From the NCBI GenBank assembly GCA_902627805.1, contig CACOKN010000003.1:1-64000 (forward strand): a stretch of DNA of 64,000 nt, in the 5' to 3' direction. Below are positions 34,150-43,529 of the stretch, piece after piece (position 1 is the first letter of the stretch; each line of letters starts with the position of its first letter). A program made the position numbers and the translations under genes. A model generated the notes under the pieces. That model made no database searches. It saw only the letters and a list, made by a program, of their open reading frames with translations, and was not told the DNA's origin. This stretch comes from an uncultured Pelagibacteraceae bacterium. Its GTDB lineage: Bacteria > Pseudomonadota > Alphaproteobacteria > Pelagibacterales > Pelagibacteraceae.

Positions 34150-34683
34150 TTACTTTTTAAAATATTTTAAAATAATTGGTATAATATTGATGCCACCTAT
34201 CCAAATAATTACGGCAAGTAAACCAATAAGAGGTCTTGATACTTCAGTATGGATAAAAATATACACATGTAGCAAATAAGAAAGAAAATCTATTATTAAA
34301 AAAACCATATTTATGATTAAAGGAAATCCTATTAACCAAAACATCCAAAAAGAATAATAAGGTTTCCATGGATAATCAAAGAGAACTTTTAATGAATTGA
34401 TGGCAAATTTTTTTTTGAAAATATTTATAGTAAATAAAATTAATATAAATATGCAACTCCAAAGAAAAATTGTAATCAAACTATATAAAATATTTTCATT
34501 GCCAAATTTTAATCCAATGGCATCAGCAACACTTCCTTTTGGAGAGATGTCTCCAGGATCATTCCATAAATTTAAAACAGGGATGTACTCTTGGAAAACT
34601 CGCATAACAAAAACAGTTATTACAAGAGAAATTAATATAAAAACTACACCTAAAAAGAATTCCGGTTTAGTATAATTTTTCAT
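34150..34683 (-). CDS. Hypothetical polytopic membrane protein
   Basis: 177 aa ORF with several hydrophobic segments; no recognised motif. Confidence 0.6.
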   Translation of the reverse strand: MKNYTKPEFFLGVVFILISLVITVFVMRVFQEYIPVLNLWNDPGDISPKGSVADAIGLKFGNENILYSLITIFLWSCIFILILFTINIFKKKFAINSLKVLFDYPWKPYYSFWMFWLIGFPLIINMVFLIIDFLSYLLHVYIFIHTEVSRPLIGLLAVIIWIGGINIIPIILKYFKK

Positions 34684-34796
34684 AAATTCATTATAACAAT
34701 TTTAGGTAAAAAGAGCAGACACTAAAAAGCATACACCTGTAATAATTCCCATTAAATATATGTAATAAATCAGCGACCCGGTTACAGAACTCCAGG

Positions 34797-36101
34797 TTAA
34801 ATTTCAGATCTAGCTCGAAACCTTTCATAAATAAGTCTGGCTTTTACTCCTAAATCCAAAAAAGGTTGTGGTGGCAACCAAGTTGGTTTATTTCTAGCCT
34901 CAATAGTTTCAATTTCTTTTGTTTGTTCATTACTAGCCTTAATAGCAATTTGTTCACCAAACAATGTACCTACCCCAATACCTGAGCCATTATAACAACC
35001 TGCAACAAATATATTTTCTTGAATTTTTTCAAAGATTTGAGAACTATTTCTGGTTCTTGAGACAATTCCTGACCAAGTTGATTGAATAATATCATCTGGT
35101 AATTGTGGAAATCTTTTTTTAATACCAATCTTTTGCTTTATAGATCTTTTTTCCAAATTATGTTTGGACATCTGGGATGGATTGTGAACTTCCGCAGTGT
35201 TTCTTATTAAAATTCTTCTATCTTTAGTCATCCTAATCGTTGCACCCATTGGTCTAATTGGTAAAACACCCCACTCTTTTGGTTCTCCAATTGATGTAAA
35301 TTCCTCTTTAGTTAAAGGTCTTGTCATACTTGCAGTTAAAGTAATTGGAAAATTATAATTTGCTTTGATGCCTAGGGATTTAAGAAATCCGTTAGTTGCA
35401 AAGATTATTTTTTTTGATTTTATTGAGCCATTCTTAAAATTACAATTTATTAAACCATCAATCTTTTTCCAGTTTAATAACAATGAATTCTCATAAAGTA
35501 TTACATTTTCAGGCAATGTATCAATCATTGCTCTTACTAATTTGCCTGGATGTAATAAAATTCCTCCTTTTGTGTGAAGAGCAACATTATAAAAGTTGGT
35601 GCCTAATCTTTTTGTAAGATCTTTTTTAAATAATAAATTATGCTCAAAACCCAATTTAGATAGGGTGTCTGAAAAATTTTCTAAGATTTTTTTATCTTCA
35701 GTGTTTGAGGATGCAAAATACTTTCCACATTCGTTCCAATCACAATCAACCTGATGTTCCTTAATGAATTTTTTAACTACATCTATGCCTAATTTATAGA
35801 TATCAGATTTTTTTTTATAATTTTCTAATTCTTTATTAGAAGTGAAGCCATCATTAAGTGTAGTATCAACTAAATAACCAGAATTTCTTGAACTTGCACC
35901 CTCTCCTGCTAATTGAGCATCAACTAATAAAATTTTTTGATTTGGATAAAGCTGACCTAATTTTCTTGCAGCAGACAATCCTGTATAACCTGCACCTACG
36001 ACTAACCATTCGCAACTCAAATCAGACGAAAGTGTTTGGGTATTTATTCTTGGACTTAAATCATTGACCCAACTGCAACTATTATCGTTTACTACTTCCA
36101 T
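34797..36101 (-). CDS. FAD-dependent oxidoreductase, DAO/DadA/PuuB-like
   Basis: 434 aa; WLVVGAGYTGLSAARKL dinucleotide fold, EGASSRNSGYL, GCYNGSGIGVGTLFGEQIA; adjacent to xsc. Confidence 0.85.
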   Translation of the reverse strand: MEVVNDNSCSWVNDLSPRINTQTLSSDLSCEWLVVGAGYTGLSAARKLGQLYPNQKILLVDAQLAGEGASSRNSGYLVDTTLNDGFTSNKELENYKKKSDIYKLGIDVVKKFIKEHQVDCDWNECGKYFASSNTEDKKILENFSDTLSKLGFEHNLLFKKDLTKRLGTNFYNVALHTKGGILLHPGKLVRAMIDTLPENVILYENSLLLNWKKIDGLINCNFKNGSIKSKKIIFATNGFLKSLGIKANYNFPITLTASMTRPLTKEEFTSIGEPKEWGVLPIRPMGATIRMTKDRRILIRNTAEVHNPSQMSKHNLEKRSIKQKIGIKKRFPQLPDDIIQSTWSGIVSRTRNSSQIFEKIQENIFVAGCYNGSGIGVGTLFGEQIAIKASNEQTKEIETIEARNKPTWLPPQPFLDLGVKARLIYERFRARSEI

Positions 36102-36140
36102 AAAGAAAGATTACGATAATTGTTTGTTAATTAAAAGATC

Positions 36141-37925
36141 TTAAGAAATCAAAGAAGGTTGCTTCTTCATATCTTCTTTTTTAATACCAGCTACTCTTAC
36201 TGGCTTTTTCATAGCATCTCTTCTAAATGGTTCACCAAGCTCTTGATTTAGAATTACTTCTATAAATGTAGTAATACCTTTTTTTTGATCTTCACAAGAT
36301 TGTTTAATTGCTGCAGTTGTCTCTTCCATAGATTTAACCGTAACGCCTTTTAAACCACAGGCATCAGCAACTTTTGCATAACTTAGTTCTGGGTCTAACT
36401 CTGTTCCAACGAAATTATTATCAAACCAAAGAGTTGTATTTCTTTTTTCTGCACCCCATTGGTAGTTTCTAAAGATCACCATTGTAATTGCCGGCCATTC
36501 CTCTCGTGCACAAGAACTCATCTCATTCATACTAATTCCAAATGCACCATCTCCTGCAAAACCAATGACTGGTGTATCAGGACAACCTATCTTTGCACCC
36601 AAGATCGATGGGAAACCATAACCACAAGGACCAAATAAACCTGGAGCTAAATACTTTCTTGGTTTTTCAAAAGTAGGATAAGCGTTTCCAATTGCACAGT
36701 TATTTCCAATGTCACTTGAAATAATTACATCTTCAGGCATTCCAGCTTGAATTGCTCTCCACGCTTGTCTAGGTGACATTCTATCTTTATCTCTTTCTCT
36801 TGCCTCTTTGTTCCAAACTGTTCCTTCATCGTCATCTTCATGATCTAAACTTGATAATTTTTGTAACCATGCAGATTTTGTTTGGTGAATTAAATCTTTT
36901 CTTTTTTGTCTATCTGTATCTCCAGCGTTTGGAGACAATTTTTCTAAAATCTGTGTTGCCACTAATTTTGCATCACCGCTAATTCCAACTGTAACTTTTT
37001 TTGTTAAACCAATTCTATCAGGATTCATATCTACTTGAATTATACTTGCATTCTTAGGCCAATAATCAATTCCATATCCTGGAAGTGTTGAAAATGGATT
37101 TAGTCTTGTTCCTAAAGCTAAAACCACATCTGCTTTTGAAATAAGTTCCATTGCAGCTTTAGATCCATTGTACCCTAATGGTCCAACAGCCAACGGGTGA
37201 CTTCCTGGAAAACTATCATTATGTTGATAACCAGAACAAACTGGTGAATCTAATTTTTCTGCAAGTTTTTTTGTTTCTTCAATTGCTCCACCGATAACAA
37301 CTCCCGCTCCAGATAAAATTACAGGAAATTTTGCATTTGATAAAAGTTTTGCAGCTTTATCTATTGCTTCGGCTCCACCACCTTGTCTTTCCAATCTAAC
37401 TATTGGTGGCAATTCTATATCTATAACTTGAGTCCAATAATCTCTCGGTACATTTATTTGTGCGGGTGCAGAACCTCTTATCGCTTTTTCTATAACTCTA
37501 TTTAAAACCTCAGCCATTCTTGATGGATCTCTTACTTCCTCTTGATAACAAACCATATCTTTAAATAAATTCATTTGTTCTACTTCTTGAAAACCACCTT
37601 GCCCCATAGTTTTATTTGCAGCTTGCGGTGTTACTAATAGTAAAGGTGTGTGGTTCCAATATGCAGTTTTAATTGGCGTTACTAATCCAGTTATACCTGG
37701 TCCATTTTGTGCAATGACCATAGACATTTTTCCAGTAGATCTTGTGTAACCATCAGCAATTAATCCACCATTTGTCTCATGAGCAACATCCCAAAAAGTT
37801 ATTCCTGCATCAGGAAAAATATCAGAGATCGGCATAAATGCTGAGCCAATTATACCAAAAGCATGTTCAATGCCGTGCATTTGTAAAACTTTTACAAAAG
37901 CTTCTTCTGTTGTCATTTTTGTCAT
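36141..37925 (-). CDS. xsc: Sulfoacetaldehyde acetyltransferase (ThDP-dependent)
   Basis: 594 aa ThDP enzyme; GIIGSAFMPISDIFPDAGI, SGYQHNDSFPGSHPLAVGPLGYNGSKAAMEL and C-terminus are Xsc-like; sulfur-gene context. Confidence 0.88.
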   Translation of the reverse strand: MTKMTTEEAFVKVLQMHGIEHAFGIIGSAFMPISDIFPDAGITFWDVAHETNGGLIADGYTRSTGKMSMVIAQNGPGITGLVTPIKTAYWNHTPLLLVTPQAANKTMGQGGFQEVEQMNLFKDMVCYQEEVRDPSRMAEVLNRVIEKAIRGSAPAQINVPRDYWTQVIDIELPPIVRLERQGGGAEAIDKAAKLLSNAKFPVILSGAGVVIGGAIEETKKLAEKLDSPVCSGYQHNDSFPGSHPLAVGPLGYNGSKAAMELISKADVVLALGTRLNPFSTLPGYGIDYWPKNASIIQVDMNPDRIGLTKKVTVGISGDAKLVATQILEKLSPNAGDTDRQKRKDLIHQTKSAWLQKLSSLDHEDDDEGTVWNKEARERDKDRMSPRQAWRAIQAGMPEDVIISSDIGNNCAIGNAYPTFEKPRKYLAPGLFGPCGYGFPSILGAKIGCPDTPVIGFAGDGAFGISMNEMSSCAREEWPAITMVIFRNYQWGAEKRNTTLWFDNNFVGTELDPELSYAKVADACGLKGVTVKSMEETTAAIKQSCEDQKKGITTFIEVILNQELGEPFRRDAMKKPVRVAGIKKEDMKKQPSLIS

Positions 37926-38040
37926 TAATAGAGCCTTTCTAAACGAGTAAATTTATAATTATTTATAAAACTATTTGTTAATTGACGCGATTAATATATA
38001 AGATTTCTCAAAATTCAAACAAACAATTGACACTATATAT

Positions 38041-38325
38041 ATGGCTACTGACATCATAATTCACGACAAAAAGGATAATGTCGGGGTGGTTGTGATCGAA
38101 AAAATAACCCCAAAACAGGATTGTAAATGCTGGATTATGGAGGATGACAGCTCAACAGATATTCAATCAATGGATGAAATACCCTTAGGACACAAAATTG
38201 CAATGGTCGATTTAAAAGAGGGAGATACAATCTTAAAATATGGTCATGATATTGGAAAAGTAGTAAAATCAATTAAAAAAGGTGAGCATGTTCATGTTCA
38301 TAATGTAAAAACTAAGAAATGGTAA
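38041..38325 (+). CDS. suyA: SAF-domain protein, (2R)-sulfolactate sulfo-lyase small subunit candidate
   Basis: 94 aa UxaA N-terminal type SAF domain; IPLGHKIAMVDLKEGDTILKYGHDIGKV; paired with the next gene, divergent from xsc. Confidence 0.75.
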   Translation: MATDIIIHDKKDNVGVVVIEKITPKQDCKCWIMEDDSSTDIQSMDEIPLGHKIAMVDLKEGDTILKYGHDIGKVVKSIKKGEHVHVHNVKTKKW

Positions 38326-38329
38326 TTAA

Positions 38330-39496
38330 ATGGAAATTCCAAAAAGCTTTTTAGGATATAAAAGGGAAAACGGCAGAGCTGGAACTAGAAATCATGTAAT
38401 TATTTTACCAGTAGACGATATTTCAAATGCTTGTGCAGAAGCAGTTGCAAATAATATAAAAGGCACAATTGCATTACCACATTCTTATGGGCGACTACAA
38501 TTTGGAGCAGATTTAGAATTACATTTTAGAACTATGATTGGAACAGGTAGTAACCCAAATGTTGCAGCAGTAATTGTGATTGGTATTGAACCTAAATGGA
38601 CTAAAAGAATAGTAGACGGAATTGCGAAAACTGGAAAACCAGTTGAGGGTTTCCATATTGAACGTACTGGGGATATTGGAACTGTAATGAAAGCTTCAAA
38701 AAAAGCTCAAGAATTTGTTATGTGGGCTTCTGAAAAACAAAGAGAGGAATGCCCGATAAGTGATTTATGGATTTCAGTAAAATGTGGAGAGTCTGATACC
38801 ACTTCTGGTTTAGCCTCTAATCCGACTGTTGGAAATTTAATGGATAAACTTGAACCATTTGGAGTTCATTTATGTTTTGGGGAAACATCAGAACTTACAG
38901 GAGCAGAAAAAGTTTGTGCAACAAGAGGTGCTACTAAAGAAGCTTCAGATAAATTTATGAGGACTTGGAGTGCTTACAATGATTTTATTTTAAAGGAAGC
39001 AACAGATGACCTCTCTGAAAGTCAACCAACTGCTGGTAACATAGCAGGTGGTTTAACAACTATTGAAGAAAAAGCTTTTGGAAATTTTCAAAAAATAGGA
39101 AATTGTAAATTTGTTGATGTATTAGAACCTGCTGAAGAGCCAAAAAAAGGAAAAGGTTTATACTTTATGGATACCTCATCTGCTGCAGCAGAGTGTGTAA
39201 CACTACAAGCAGCTGCGGGATTTAATATTCACTTATTCCCTACTGGTCAGGGTAATATAGTAGGTAACCCAATTGAACCAGTTATAAAATTAACTGCAAA
39301 CCCTTTAACAGTTAAATCAATGGGTGAACATATTGATTGTGATGTTTCAAAAATTCTCTCAAGAGAAATGAATTTATCCGAAGCTGGAGATGAATTAATT
39401 AAAACAACTTTAAAAGTTGCAAATGGTAGACTCACTTGTGCTGAAGCTTTAGGTCATAGAGAATTTGTAATGACCAAATTATACCGAAGTGCTTAA
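38330..39496 (+). CDS. suyB: UxaA-family dehydratase large subunit, (2R)-sulfolactate sulfo-lyase large subunit candidate
   Basis: 388 aa; [43 protein letters not shown]; family clear, substrate inferred from context. Confidence 0.75.
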   Translation: MEIPKSFLGYKRENGRAGTRNHVIILPVDDISNACAEAVANNIKGTIALPHSYGRLQFGADLELHFRTMIGTGSNPNVAAVIVIGIEPKWTKRIVDGIAKTGKPVEGFHIERTGDIGTVMKASKKAQEFVMWASEKQREECPISDLWISVKCGESDTTSGLASNPTVGNLMDKLEPFGVHLCFGETSELTGAEKVCATRGATKEASDKFMRTWSAYNDFILKEATDDLSESQPTAGNIAGGLTTIEEKAFGNFQKIGNCKFVDVLEPAEEPKKGKGLYFMDTSSAAAECVTLQAAAGFNIHLFPTGQGNIVGNPIEPVIKLTANPLTVKSMGEHIDCDVSKILSREMNLSEAGDELIKTTLKVANGRLTCAEALGHREFVMTKLYRSA

Positions 39497-39500
39497 AATT

Positions 39501-40586
39501 TTACTTAGCTGGTTTGCTAAAGTGCTTTTTTTTTAAATCAGATAAAAATCTTCGAATAAATGCCGCTGCCACACCTAACGCAATAGCAAAAAATATAGAA
39601 AATAAACTATATACAATTGGCATATCTTTAGAAAATTTTTTAACTAAAACTGATAATGGTGTTAAGTCTTTCTCTGCAACTTTATTGATACCATTCATAG
39701 TATGATCAACAAAAAAAGTATCATATGCAATTGCAATTCCAACAATTAATAATAAAACTGCTAATAACGCTTTTAGTCCAGAACTTTCAATTGACTGACC
39801 AATTTTTTGACCTGTTTGTACTCCAATTATCGAACCAATAACCAACATTAAAACTAAAATTAAATCTATAGATCCATAATTAAATGCATGTAAAAAAGTT
39901 ACGATGACACTTACAAAAATAGTTACAAACAAAGAAGTTCCTGGAACTAATTTTGTGGGCATACCTATTATATAAATCATTGCAGGAACTAATATGAAAG
40001 CTCCTCCAATACCCATAATTGCTGCTATAAAACCTACAAATAAACCAATGATAATTGGTGTAAATGCACTCTCGTATAATTTTGATTTAGGGAATCTCAT
40101 CCTAAATGGAAGACCGTGTATCCAATAATGGACGTGTAATTTTCGTTTTACAATAGTATTTTTTCTAGCTTTATCGATCTCACCAAGACTTTCAACAAGC
40201 ATTAAAGTTCCAATAATTGCCAAGATATACATGTAAGCAAGAGAGATAACAGTATCTATTTTGCCGATGTCTTTAAAGTAAGTGAATGTATAAATTCCAA
40301 TAATAGTTCCTATTGCACCACCAATGACAATCAAAAAACCCATTTTATAATCCAACGTGTTTTTTAGATAATGAGTAGTAGATCCAGAAACAGAGGTAGC
40401 TAAAATGTTATTTGCTTCGTTTGCAACGGCATAAGCTGGTGGGACACCTAAAAAAATTAAGAAAGGTGTCATTAAAAAACCACCTCCTACTCCAAATAGT
40501 CCTGATAAAACTCCAACTAGTGCACTTAATAAAATAATTTCAATAGCAGTAACATGTACTTGTGCTATTGGTAAAAATACTTCCAT
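39501..40586 (-). CDS. TauE/SafE family sulfite/sulfonate exporter
   Basis: 361 aa polytopic; LVGVLSGLFGVGGGFLMTPFLIFLGVPP, GFIAAIMGIGGAFILVPAMIYIIGMP duplicated motif. Confidence 0.9.
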   Translation of the reverse strand: MEVFLPIAQVHVTAIEIILLSALVGVLSGLFGVGGGFLMTPFLIFLGVPPAYAVANEANNILATSVSGSTTHYLKNTLDYKMGFLIVIGGAIGTIIGIYTFTYFKDIGKIDTVISLAYMYILAIIGTLMLVESLGEIDKARKNTIVKRKLHVHYWIHGLPFRMRFPKSKLYESAFTPIIIGLFVGFIAAIMGIGGAFILVPAMIYIIGMPTKLVPGTSLFVTIFVSVIVTFLHAFNYGSIDLILVLMLVIGSIIGVQTGQKIGQSIESSGLKALLAVLLLIVGIAIAYDTFFVDHTMNGINKVAEKDLTPLSVLVKKFSKDMPIVYSLFSIFFAIALGVAAAFIRRFLSDLKKKHFSKPAK

Positions 40587-40616
40587 TTAAAATAATTAAC
40601 TTTTTTTTAAAAAAAT

Positions 40617-40751
40617 TTATTTAAAAGTTAAAAAAGTTCCAAATAATATTACACCCCAGCAAGCTAGTATTGCTGAAAAAATTCCTGTTTTAATTAAAGC
40701 TGTTTTATAATTTAAGATTTTTTGTAGAATTTTTATATTTGAAAGGTGCAT
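40617..40751 (-). CDS. Small single-TM protein (44 aa), hypothetical
   Basis: Manual translation MHLSNIKILQKILNYKTALIKTGIFSAILACWGVILFGTFLTFK*; between tauE-like and orf116. Confidence 0.5.
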   Translation of the reverse strand: MHLSNIKILQKILNYKTALIKTGIFSAILACWGVILFGTFLTFK

Positions 40752-40794
40752 CTATATCTTCAATAGCACCCGCAGAAAAATTGTCAAACTTTAA

Positions 40795-41145
40795 TTAATA
40801 AATTGTGGCTCCAAAAATTTTTACTTCGCCATCCTCAACTCCAAGGACTAGTCTTCCTAAAAATTCTCCAGGCACCTCCTTATTAGTCTGCTTAATTAAT
40901 ACAGTAATATGATCGCCTCTTCTTAATGTTCCAAATGGTTCGTAGGTCTCATTTAAATTGGTAATAATCTTGTTGTTAGCCCATTGCTTTCCAAGCTCTA
41001 CTTCGTTAGCCCCAAACAGCATTTGAGTAGAAAAATCTCTGGTAAAGCCACCATAATCTTTCATATTTGAGGCTCTTACGAGATTTTCCCAAAAAGGCTT
41101 GGCTATCGCGAATATCTCCTCGTCAGATTTTTTCAAAAAGTCCAT
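40795..41145 (-). CDS. Hypothetical soluble protein downstream of aprA
   Basis: 116 aa ORF 21 bp after the aprA stop, same strand; overall pattern resembles NTF2/SnoaL-like proteins (weak). Confidence 0.7.
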   Translation of the reverse strand: MDFLKKSDEEIFAIAKPFWENLVRASNMKDYGGFTRDFSTQMLFGANEVELGKQWANNKIITNLNETYEPFGTLRRGDHITVLIKQTNKEVPGEFLGRLVLGVEDGEVKIFGATIY

Positions 41146-41166
41146 AAAGAAGTTAGAAATATAGTG

Positions 41167-43026
41167 TTATGAAGCCTTCTTCTTCTCTTTTTCGTCAACA
41201 ATGTGATAGACAGGCACTTTCTCTAGTGAAAATTTCCCAGTTTTTGGATCTCTTCTCGATACAGTAAGGCAATGCCAATTATCATCATCAAGTTTCATGA
41301 AATCCCCCCTATAATAATAACCAGGCCAACGAGTTTCTTCTCTAAATAAAGTATGTTCAGTTACACATTGAGAGGTAAGAGCTCTATGTTTTAATTCCCA
41401 GGCTCTCATTAATTGATGATAATCCTCAGCACCAACATTCTCTAAATCTTCTTGAAGCCAATCTAATAACTCCAATCCTCTTTTTAGCAAATTTCCATTA
41501 GTCATATAATTTGATGTAATTCCTCCTACATACTCATCCATAATCTTCTGAAGTCTTTGTAGACCTTGTATTGGAGAAATATAACTAGGTGAAACTGTAC
41601 CACCAGTAATTTCATTTTGAGCTATTGTGTAATTATCTAAAGGTTTATAAATGGCCTTTTTAAAATCATCACATTGTTTATCTGATACTTTAATTCCTTT
41701 AGCTTTTTGATCCTCAATATATTTTACTGCAGCTTTTGCAGCCAATCTACCTTCTGTAAATGAGCCAGATGAAAATTTATGAGCACTACCACCAACTGTA
41801 TCACCAGCTCCAAATAAACCATTTATAGTTAACATTCTGTTATAGCCCCAAAAATATTCTGGTGGAGAAAGATCTTCTGGTCCACTTACCCACGCTCCTG
41901 AGCAAGTTGCATGTGAACCCATTACGTATGGTTCTGACGTAGTTAATTCTGGATTTGTATATTTAGGATCAATGTTTTGTGATGCCCACACAACGGCCTG
42001 ACCAACTGTCATTCCTAAAAAATTTTCCCATCCAACTGTCTCTAAATGAGGATCTTGAAAAGCTTCTGTAGTGACCATATGAATTGGTCCGCCCCCTGCA
42101 GCAACTTCTTGAATAAATGCATGATTTCTTAAACATGTTGGAGTTGGGTGATGATCTATATATTCTCCAACTAATTCCTTAGTTTGATCATACCATTTCT
42201 TCTCATAGTTTTCTCCATTAGCGTTTTGCGTATAAGTTTTTAAATGTAAAAAATAAGCTCCAACTGGACCATATCCATCTTTAAATCTACATAAAACAAT
42301 TCTATTTTCCATCTGAGTCATCTTTGCACCTGCAGCAATAGGTAGTGCATAAGCTGAACCATTACTCCATGGAGCGTACCAAGTTCTACCCATACCTTCT
42401 CCAACCGCTCTTGGTTTAAAAATATGTGAAGCTCCACCAGCTGCTACAATAACTGTCTTTGATCTAAACACATGGAAATCTCCTGTTCTCATATTAAAAC
42501 CTACAGCTCCACCAATTCTATTCTCTTGGGACTCATCCATTAATAAATGGGTAACCATAATTCTATTATAAATTTTATCAGCTGATTTTTTTGCAGCCTC
42601 TGCTACGATAGGTTTATAACTTTCACCATGTATCATGATTTGCCACTTACCTTCTCTTAAGTATCTTCCAGTCTTCTCATTCTTCATCATTGGCAAACCC
42701 CACTCATCAAACATATGAACTGTTGAGTCAACATGACGAGCCATATCGTAACCTAAATCTTCTCTAACCATTCCCATTAAATCATTACGGGCATATCTTA
42801 CGTGATCTTCAGGTTGATTTTCGTCCCATTGCATTCCCATGTAGCAATTTATTGCATAAAGACCTTGAGCTACTGCTCCACTTCTATCGATATTTGCTTT
42901 TTCAACACATACAATTTTTAGGTCTCTACCCCAATGTCTAGCCTCGAATGTGGCACCTGTTCCAGCCATACCACCACCAACAACTAATACATCACATTCC
43001 TCGTAATGCGTTTTATGTTTTGCCAT
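41167..43026 (-). CDS. aprA: Adenylylsulfate reductase alpha subunit
   Basis: 619 aa; VVGGGMAGTGATFEARHWG, MNGLFGAGDTVGGSAHKFSSGSFTEGRLAAKAA-like region; aprB adjacent. Confidence 0.94.
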   Translation of the reverse strand: MAKHKTHYEECDVLVVGGGMAGTGATFEARHWGRDLKIVCVEKANIDRSGAVAQGLYAINCYMGMQWDENQPEDHVRYARNDLMGMVREDLGYDMARHVDSTVHMFDEWGLPMMKNEKTGRYLREGKWQIMIHGESYKPIVAEAAKKSADKIYNRIMVTHLLMDESQENRIGGAVGFNMRTGDFHVFRSKTVIVAAGGASHIFKPRAVGEGMGRTWYAPWSNGSAYALPIAAGAKMTQMENRIVLCRFKDGYGPVGAYFLHLKTYTQNANGENYEKKWYDQTKELVGEYIDHHPTPTCLRNHAFIQEVAAGGGPIHMVTTEAFQDPHLETVGWENFLGMTVGQAVVWASQNIDPKYTNPELTTSEPYVMGSHATCSGAWVSGPEDLSPPEYFWGYNRMLTINGLFGAGDTVGGSAHKFSSGSFTEGRLAAKAAVKYIEDQKAKGIKVSDKQCDDFKKAIYKPLDNYTIAQNEITGGTVSPSYISPIQGLQRLQKIMDEYVGGITSNYMTNGNLLKRGLELLDWLQEDLENVGAEDYHQLMRAWELKHRALTSQCVTEHTLFREETRWPGYYYRGDFMKLDDDNWHCLTVSRRDPKTGKFSLEKVPVYHIVDEKEKKKAS

Positions 43027-43496
43027 TAATAGTAAACTCCCTTTTTAAAAGACTCTTTGGGGACTGATGGTAATTCTTTATCTGTATTTAGACCTTCTGG
43101 CTCACTATATAACCTTTGTGAATTTATCTCTCCTTGATTAGGTGTATCGCCTTCAGCGAGTTTAGGAATAAATTTTCCCCATGGTTTTGTTGTAATAGGT
43201 GAGACAAAGTTTTTTTCAGTACCATTTCTAAATTTTATTTTCCATGAAATTGTACCCTTCTCTTCTTCTCTTCTTACTCTCACGCTATGTCCCATTGGAG
43301 CAAAATCAGCGTAACCTCTTACGTCGATTGCATGATTAGGACATGCTTTAACACATGAATAGCACTCCCAACAAAAATTTGGTTCGATATTTTTTGCTCT
43401 TCTAATATTTTCATCGATGTGCATGATATCTGAAGGGCATATATCAACACAATGACCACAGCCATCGCATCTTGTCATGTATACAAAAGTTGACAT
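43026..43496 (-). CDS. aprB: Adenylylsulfate reductase beta subunit
   Basis: 156 aa; CDGCGHCVDICPSDIM, CWECYSCVKACPNHAIDVRGYADF. Confidence 0.94.
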   Translation of the reverse strand: MSTFVYMTRCDGCGHCVDICPSDIMHIDENIRRAKNIEPNFCWECYSCVKACPNHAIDVRGYADFAPMGHSVRVRREEEKGTISWKIKFRNGTEKNFVSPITTKPWGKFIPKLAEGDTPNQGEINSQRLYSEPEGLNTDKELPSVPKESFKKGVYY

Positions 43497-43529
43497 AGTT
43501 TTTATTTTTCTCCTCTTTCTATTAGCATA

